Shown in pieces: positions 24,743 through 28,052 of a DNA stretch of 28,052 nucleotides. A model generated the notes under the pieces. That model worked only from the letters and a program-made list of their open reading frames with translations, had not been told where the DNA came from and searched no databases. The DNA lies in IMG/VR virus record IMGVR_UViG_3300027746_000080, positions 1-28,052 of that record. One strand, given 5' to 3'. Positions within the stretch are counted from its first letter, which is position 1, and the number at the start of each line of letters is the position of its first letter. The DNA is from a virus. The position numbers and the translations under genes were made by a program.

Positions 24743-25158
24743 TGAGATACTTAGCTATAATCTTACTACTCAGCAGCTGCTCTGCACAGTACCATCTTAA
24801 TAAAGCTATTAAGAAAGGATATACCTGTGAGCAAACAGGAGATACTATCAGAATCACAACTTTAGATTCTATCCCTGTTATCATTCATGATAGCATAGTA
24901 TGGGAGAAGTTTATAACTACTAAGGATACTATTATAAAGTATAGAACAACTTATGTTCCTAGAACAAGATACCAGGAGAGACTAGCTTATAAACTTAAGG
25001 TCAAAACTATCTACAAAGATAGGATAGTAGAGAAAGCACAGGCTAAAGCTACAAGACCTAGAACTAGAGGCAATCTTAACCTATTATTTGTAGGAGTAGG
25101 CATAGGCTTACTGCTATCATATCTCTTTAAATTTGCGAGGGAGAAATATTTGTTCTAA
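24739..25158 (+). CDS. Probable unimolecular spanin (u-spanin)
   Basis: 139 aa. N-terminal lipoprotein signal [14 protein letters not shown] with lipobox LSSC (Cys14), a long periplasmic part (15-111) with little hydrophobicity, and a C-terminal transmembrane helix ([18 protein letters not shown], 113-130). A lipid anchor for the outer membrane plus a C-terminal inner-membrane helix is the layout of u-spanins such as phage T1 gp11, which fuse the two membranes in the last step of lysis. It follows the endolysin gene. No sequence homology is claimed. Confidence 0.65.
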   Translation: MMRYLAIILLLSSCSAQYHLNKAIKKGYTCEQTGDTIRITTLDSIPVIIHDSIVWEKFITTKDTIIKYRTTYVPRTRYQERLAYKLKVKTIYKDRIVEKAQAKATRPRTRGNLNLLFVGVGIGLLLSYLFKFAREKYLF

Positions 25159-25171
25159 GTTTACACCATAT

Positions 25172-25936
25172 ATGGTAAGAAAAAGACTGTTTTTTGACAT
25201 TGAGACATCATTCAATGTTGGTATATTTTGGAGATCAGGATATAACCTCACAATCAATCCAGGTGACATCATCCATGAAAGAGCAATCATCTGCATCTGC
25301 TACAAATGGGAGCATGAGCAGGATGTACAGTTCCTAACTTGGGATAAAAAGCAATCAGATAAGGCAATGATTAAGGCATTCCTTAAAGTTATGGCTCAAG
25401 CAGATGAAATTGTGGCTCATAATGGGGATAGATTTGATCTCAAATGGATACGCACAAGAGCTCTATTACATGGATATGATGTATTCACCTCACCAAAGAC
25501 TATAGATACTCTTAAATGGGCTAGAAAGTACTTTAATTTTAACTCAAACAAATTAGATTACATAGCTAAGTATCTTGGAGTAGGGCAGAAAATGGATACA
25601 GGAGGACTAGACCTGTGGAAAGATATTGTATTTAAGAAAGATCAGCAAGCAATGGATAAGATGGTGGCATATTGTAAAATGGATGTCACTGTACTTGAAG
25701 CTGTATTCAATAAACTCAATTCTTATGCAGCTCCTGCTACTAATTATGCTGTAATGGAGGGAGATGAGAAGTTCTGCTGCCCTGAATGTACTAACTATAA
25801 TGTAAGGATCAATAAAAAGGTAGTGACTGCTGCAGGGACTATTCACTATTGGATGAAATGTGTAGATTGCGTTAAGCACTTTAAAATAAATAATAAAACT
25901 TATGTAGAATTTTTGAAATTCAAATATAAACATTAA
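25172..25936 (+). CDS. DEDD 3'-5' exonuclease-like protein with zinc finger
   Basis: 254 aa from ATG 25172; an ATG at 25133 would add 13 residues and overlap the spanin. RNase H-like exonuclease motifs: FDIE (8-11), AHNGDRFD (82-89) and YCKMD (167-171, final DEDDy-type Tyr/Asp). A C-terminal Zn-ribbon uses CCPEC (202-206) and CVDC (230-233). It resembles YprB/DnaQ-type nucleases and could proofread, trim or recombine phage DNA. It ends the plus-strand late run before a strong terminator. Confidence 0.7.
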   Translation: MVRKRLFFDIETSFNVGIFWRSGYNLTINPGDIIHERAIICICYKWEHEQDVQFLTWDKKQSDKAMIKAFLKVMAQADEIVAHNGDRFDLKWIRTRALLHGYDVFTSPKTIDTLKWARKYFNFNSNKLDYIAKYLGVGQKMDTGGLDLWKDIVFKKDQQAMDKMVAYCKMDVTVLEAVFNKLNSYAAPATNYAVMEGDEKFCCPECTNYNVRINKKVVTAAGTIHYWMKCVDCVKHFKINNKTYVEFLKFKYKH

Positions 25937-25962
25937 CTTAGCACTTGTTTCCATGTTAAAGA

Positions 25963-26001
25963 AAGCAGTTGTAAGCTCCCAGCACGCAGCTGCTTTTTTT
26001 T
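25963..26001 (+). terminator. Rho-independent terminator after the exonuclease gene
   Basis: AAGCAGTTG (25963-25971) pairs with CAGCTGCTT (25987-25995), nine pairs with one T-G, 15-nt loop, then a T-run to 26001. Confidence 0.85.
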
Positions 26002-26149
26002 ATGCATGAATAATGCTAAATATAGTTTACAAATAATAATACTTTTGTAAGATATGCTTTACATAATAGGCATAATTCCGATTAACAATGTAATTCCAAA
26101 GTAACACTTTAGATTTGTCCCGTTTTTTAAGAAATAAATTGGACTTTTT

Positions 26150-26195
26150 AAGGCTTTAACCTTAATAATAGCAAAGGTTTTAAGGTTTTAACCTT
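26150..26195. repeat. Tandem AAGGYTTTAACCTT palindromes
   Basis: AAGGCTTTAACCTT (26150-26163) and AAGGTTTTAACCTT (26182-26195) are 32 bp apart (about three helical turns), with an additional half-site AAGGTTTT (26174-26181) abutting the second. Spacing and symmetry fit operator sites for a dimeric regulator. Confidence 0.55.
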
Positions 26196-26213
26196 GCGGT
26201 ATTTCCGCCAAGT
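26193..26213. repeat. GC-rich hairpin
   Basis: CTTGCGG (26193-26199) pairs with CCGCCAAG (26205-26212), with one bulged C and a TATTT loop. There is no T-run, so it is not a classical terminator. It overlaps the end of the palindrome pair. Confidence 0.45.
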
Positions 26214-26253
26214 TGGGTAATTCCCTAAATTATTATAATATTCTGCGGTTGCA

Positions 26254-26268
26254 GTCGCAAATTGCGAC
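26254..26268. repeat. Perfect 7-bp dyad with CAAATTG centre
   Basis: GTCGCAA (26254-26260), A, TTGCGAC (26262-26268). The centre CAAATTG is the same as in the larger dyad at 26345-26373. It is rich in CpG, which is otherwise scarce here. Candidate operator. Confidence 0.6.
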
Positions 26269-26344
26269 CTTAGTCATGTATAAATTACCCTGATTATTAT
26301 ACATTATTAAGTAAAAATTACCTTTATTATATGTTTTACCTTTA

Positions 26345-26373
26345 AAGGATGGGTACAAATTGTACCTATCCTT
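26345..26373. repeat. 14-bp dyad with CAAATTG centre
   Basis: AAGGATGGGTACAA (26345-26358), A, TTGTACCTATCCTT (26360-26373): 14-bp arms with one G-T wobble and a one-base centre. As RNA it would be a strong but tight hairpin, and no T-run follows, so a protein-binding dyad upstream of the early promoter is the simpler reading. Confidence 0.65.
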
Positions 26374-26404
26374 ATTTAGAATGAATATAAATTACACTTT
26401 TTTA

Positions 26405-26434
26405 TTGCAGTTATAAAACTTTATACTATCTTTG
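26405..26434 (+). promoter_or_regulatory. Bacteroidota-type promoter for the right-hand early genes
   Basis: TTG (26405-26407), 19-nt spacer, TATCTTTG (26427-26434). It matches the erf promoter in both boxes and in the flanking TTTTATTGCAG. The expected start is near 26441, giving a leader of about 25 nt before ATG 26467. Confidence 0.85.
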
Positions 26435-26466
26435 GCGTATAGTTATCAACAATTAAACTTTTACAC

Positions 26467-26628
26467 ATGAAAACATTTAATCAAGTCTTAGATTTTTTAG
26501 AAGTACAACAGCAGGAGGACAAACTAAACACAAACCAACTGCATTTAATTATTCAGACTTTAACTACTTTTTTGAACAAAGAGCAGTTAGAGGAAATTGA
26601 GAATTTATTTAACCAATTTAAAAAATAA
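26467..26628 (+). CDS. Small helical early protein
   Basis: 53 aa, beginning MKTFNQVLDFLEVQQQED, Gln/Leu-rich and helical throughout, without membrane segments. First gene after the host-type promoter, so probably expressed early. The start (TTTACACATG) resembles the erf start context (TTATACACATG). No family recognised. Confidence 0.6.
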   Translation: MKTFNQVLDFLEVQQQEDKLNTNQLHLIIQTLTTFLNKEQLEEIENLFNQFKK

Positions 26629-26632
26629 TACA

Positions 26633-26764
26633 ATGAAAAAACTAATTAATTATTTTACTCCTGTAGGAGCTGAAGAGATTGCTATTGCTAAGGCATTTAT
26701 TATAGTAACAACTGTAACATTATCAATCTTATTTTTATTCACTTTCTTAGAACTTATATTATGA
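26633..26764 (+). CDS. Small single-pass membrane protein
   Basis: 43 aa. A short soluble N-terminus (MKKLINYFTPVGAEE) precedes one transmembrane helix (about 18-42). Starts 4 nt after the previous gene and overlaps the next by ATGA. Function unknown. Confidence 0.55.
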   Translation: MKKLINYFTPVGAEEIAIAKAFIIVTTVTLSILFLFTFLELIL

Positions 26765-26952
26765 ACTTTATAGACCTATACAAAAATGGCAATCAATACA
26801 TTTCTAATTGGACTACTGACTATGATAGTGATGTATACATAGCAGGAACTATTGAGCCATTTACCTACAATGCTACAGAGACTGATGATGAATGGCTATC
26901 CCTGTTTATTCTAAGTGATGCAAATCTTAACCTACTAAAATCTAAGCTATGA
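26761..26952 (+). CDS. Small acidic hypothetical protein
   Basis: 63 aa, acidic, with aromatic residues (MNFIDLYKNGNQYISNW, then TETDDEWLSLFILS). ATGA overlaps at both ends place it in the early operon. No family recognised. Confidence 0.55.
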   Translation: MNFIDLYKNGNQYISNWTTDYDSDVYIAGTIEPFTYNATETDDEWLSLFILSDANLNLLKSKL

Positions 26953-27074
26953 CATTCAATACAATACTAAGATTTTGGAATAGTAGAAGAACAGCAGATG
27001 AGATACGAGGTGGATTTAATCTGCCTCTTTACCTCAGGTATTTACAAATCACTAACAACAAATCCAATGACTGA
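26949..27074 (+). CDS. Small basic hypothetical protein
   Basis: 41 aa, Arg-rich (MTFNTILRFWNSRRTADEIR, then GGFNLPLYLRYLQITN). Overlaps the gene before by ATGA and the gene after by 8 nt, which supports translation. No family recognised. Confidence 0.45.
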   Translation: MTFNTILRFWNSRRTADEIRGGFNLPLYLRYLQITNNKSND

Positions 27075-27273
27075 GTTCACACAGCTAGCTATTAAGGTCC
27101 AGGATGCTATAGCTAATGGTGAATATACTCACCAAAAATACCTACAATTCAGAGAGTGGTACTTTCAGAATTATGAGGGTAGTAAGAGGAATGCTAACAG
27201 AGATTTTGCAATGTTTGATTTAATGTATGGCTTAGATGTGCCAATTAAAAATAATGACAATGAAGATATATAA
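27067..27273 (+). CDS. Small hypothetical protein
   Basis: 68 aa from ATG 27067. An in-frame ATG at 26998 would overlap the previous gene by 77 nt, so 27067, with an 8-nt overlap, is preferred. Helical with many aromatics (QKYLQFREWYFQNYEGSKRN). No family recognised. Confidence 0.6.
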   Translation: MTEFTQLAIKVQDAIANGEYTHQKYLQFREWYFQNYEGSKRNANRDFAMFDLMYGLDVPIKNNDNEDI

Positions 27274-27412
27274 AGTAGTGTATAAGACCTTTGACTATTG
27301 GAATGGTCCTGTAAAGTTAGTGACTAGAATTATAGAGGCTTATGATGCTGATCATGTTAAGCAGCTCATACAAAAGAATGATGATCTAATTCTATTAATT
27401 GAGGAGGTATGA
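27254..27412 (+). CDS. Small hypothetical protein, beta-alpha pattern
   Basis: 52 aa from ATG 27254, or 50 aa from ATG 27260. Pattern MKIYKVVYKTFDYWNG, a VTRIIEAYDADHVKQLIQ helix and an LILLIEEV end suggests a small alpha/beta fold. Overlaps the previous gene by 20 nt and the HNH-like gene by ATGA. No family recognised. Confidence 0.55.
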   Translation: MTMKIYKVVYKTFDYWNGPVKLVTRIIEAYDADHVKQLIQKNDDLILLIEEV

Positions 27413-28020
27413 ATGACATCATAAGAGAAAGGTATCCATTTGAGCCTACTAAGAAGATAGCAGATGACTTAGGACTTAGTGAGTCATCAGTATATAATAG
27501 AGCATGGAGTATGGGTATTAAGAAAGATCCTGTATATCTTCGGTCTACTCAATATCCTCCAGGATATCTAGGTGGTAAAGCTACTCAATTTAAAAAAGGT
27601 AGTGTACCTGCTAACAAAGGACAAAAAATGTCCACAGAAGTATATCAGAAAGTGGCTCATACTATGTTTAAAAAAGGCTCTAAGCCTACCAATACTCAGC
27701 CTATAGGTACTATCCATCAGAGAAAGGATACAGGAGGTAAGATGTACCTGTATATTAAGATAGCAGATTCACATTGGGAACAGCTGAACAGGTACACTTG
27801 GGAGATGCATAATGGACCAATTCCTAAGGGGATGGTAGTAGTGTATAAGGATGGTAATTATCTGAATAATGATATTGATAATCTACTAATGATTACTAAG
27901 AAAGAGAATATGGCTAGAAATACCATACAAAGATTGCCTAAAGAGCTTCAGCAGGTGATGAGATTAAAATGTAAACTAATAAATAAAATAAATAAAAATG
28001 GCACACAACAAACTAAGTGA
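27409..28020 (+). CDS. HNH-like endonuclease with N-terminal HTH
   Basis: 203 aa. Residues 14-35 form an HTH (KIADDLGLSESSVYNRAW). A Lys-rich middle follows (FKKGSVPANKGQ). The C-terminal HNH_3-like part reads WEMHNGPIPKGMVVVYKDGN, then NNDIDNLLMITKKENMARN. The position normally occupied by the His pair before KDGN is V-Y, so catalysis may depend on His134 or be weak. Proteins of this kind are phage homing or packaging-type nucleases. It overlaps its upstream neighbour by ATGA; an out-of-frame partial gene starts before its stop. Confidence 0.7.
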   Translation: MNDIIRERYPFEPTKKIADDLGLSESSVYNRAWSMGIKKDPVYLRSTQYPPGYLGGKATQFKKGSVPANKGQKMSTEVYQKVAHTMFKKGSKPTNTQPIGTIHQRKDTGGKMYLYIKIADSHWEQLNRYTWEMHNGPIPKGMVVVYKDGNYLNNDIDNLLMITKKENMARNTIQRLPKELQQVMRLKCKLINKINKNGTQQTK

Positions 28021-28052
28021 TCTAAGAGATCACATCTTCATGGCACTTGAAA
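27998..28052 (+). CDS. Partial gene running off the window end
   Basis: The first 18 codons only: MAHNKLSDLRDHIFMALE. It overlaps the HNH-like gene by 23 nt. I recall short Bacteroidota phage proteins opening with 'LRDHLF-ALE', function unknown, so this is probably a real gene cut by the window edge. Confidence 0.55.
   Translation, partial: MAHNKLSDLRDHIFMALE

Larger units (their letters stand above)
26002..26404. other. Non-coding control region between late and early modules
   Basis: No plausible gene. It carries tandem AAGG-TTT-AACCTT palindromes (26150-26195), a GC hairpin (26193-26213), and two near-perfect dyads with a one-base centre (26254-26268 and 26345-26373), described separately. 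A weak TAAATATAGTTTA (26017-26029) recalls the late motif but has no upstream box. A DnaA-box-like TTATCAACA (one mismatch to TTATCCACA) lies just downstream at 26443-26451. It may be the early control region, an origin, or both. Confidence 0.5.

Noticed and set aside
25607-25954. 115-aa minus-strand ORF over the exonuclease gene
   Set aside because: Antisense to conserved DEDD and zinc motifs; low-complexity Ile/Phe/Ser and no start signals.
26017-26029. TAAATATAGTTTA resembling the late motif
   Set aside because: No upstream TRAACA box at the right distance and no start codon follows.
26438-26446. TATAGTTAT within the right-hand early leader
   Set aside because: A 9-base match to the late motif, but it falls at the predicted start of a good host-type promoter and lacks the other parts.
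1-28052. CRISPR array, integrase, diversity-generating retroelement or insertion sequence
   Set aside because: No regularly spaced repeat array, recombinase, reverse transcriptase or transposase motif was seen in any frame.

Overview
The window reads as most of the genome of a tailed, siphovirus-like phage that infects a Bacteroidota host, probably flavobacterial. DNA is AT-rich, CpG-poor and tightly packed, with genes joined by ATGA or 8-nt stop/start overlaps. Starts lack Shine-Dalgarno sequences. Two promoters have the Bacteroidota form TTG-N19-TAnnTTTG. Several families are typical of Bacteroidota phages: a BT4734/VirE-N primase fused to an SF3-type helicase, a DUF3127-like ssDNA-binding protein, a DUF6712-like connector and an XkdF-like protease. 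No integrase, excisionase or lysogeny repressor is visible.

Layout. 1-145: a tRNA-like T arm and a hairpin. 146-977: a small DnaA-domain-IV-like protein, then an AT-rich gap with 13-bp direct repeats (candidate origin) and a structured RNA leader holding a 29-codon ORF. 974-5771: replication and recombination (primase-helicase, VRR-NUC nuclease, Erf annealing protein, YqaJ/RecB-like exonuclease, ssDNA-binding protein, small HTH protein). 5816-7095: small genes including a sigma-factor-like protein. 7095-8803: terminase. 8833-17583: fibre, baseplate/tail proteins, tape measure and tail-completion proteins. 17580-18807: two minus-strand genes that look like tail assembly chaperones. 18852-21362: protease/scaffold, major capsid and tail tube. 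21445-23665: portal and connectors. 23662-25158: holin, M15 endolysin and a probable one-piece spanin. 25172-25936: a DEDD exonuclease with a zinc finger. 25937-26466: a non-coding control region full of dyads. 26467-28052: small early genes, an HNH-like protein and a partial gene.

Regulation appears to have two layers. Host-type promoters precede the erf operon and the right-hand early genes. Four late genes (8833, 17179, 18852, 21445) share a different element, TRAACA-N13/14-TATAATATAGTTAT, which ends on or 2 nt before the start codon. A sigma-like gene lies just upstream of the late region. My leading hypothesis is a phage-specific late promoter system, possibly producing leaderless mRNAs, directed by that sigma-like protein. 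Other notable points are the pseudoknot-capable primase leader, the largely reversed late-gene order with only the chaperones on the other strand, and two dyads with the same CAAATTG centre at 26254-26373.
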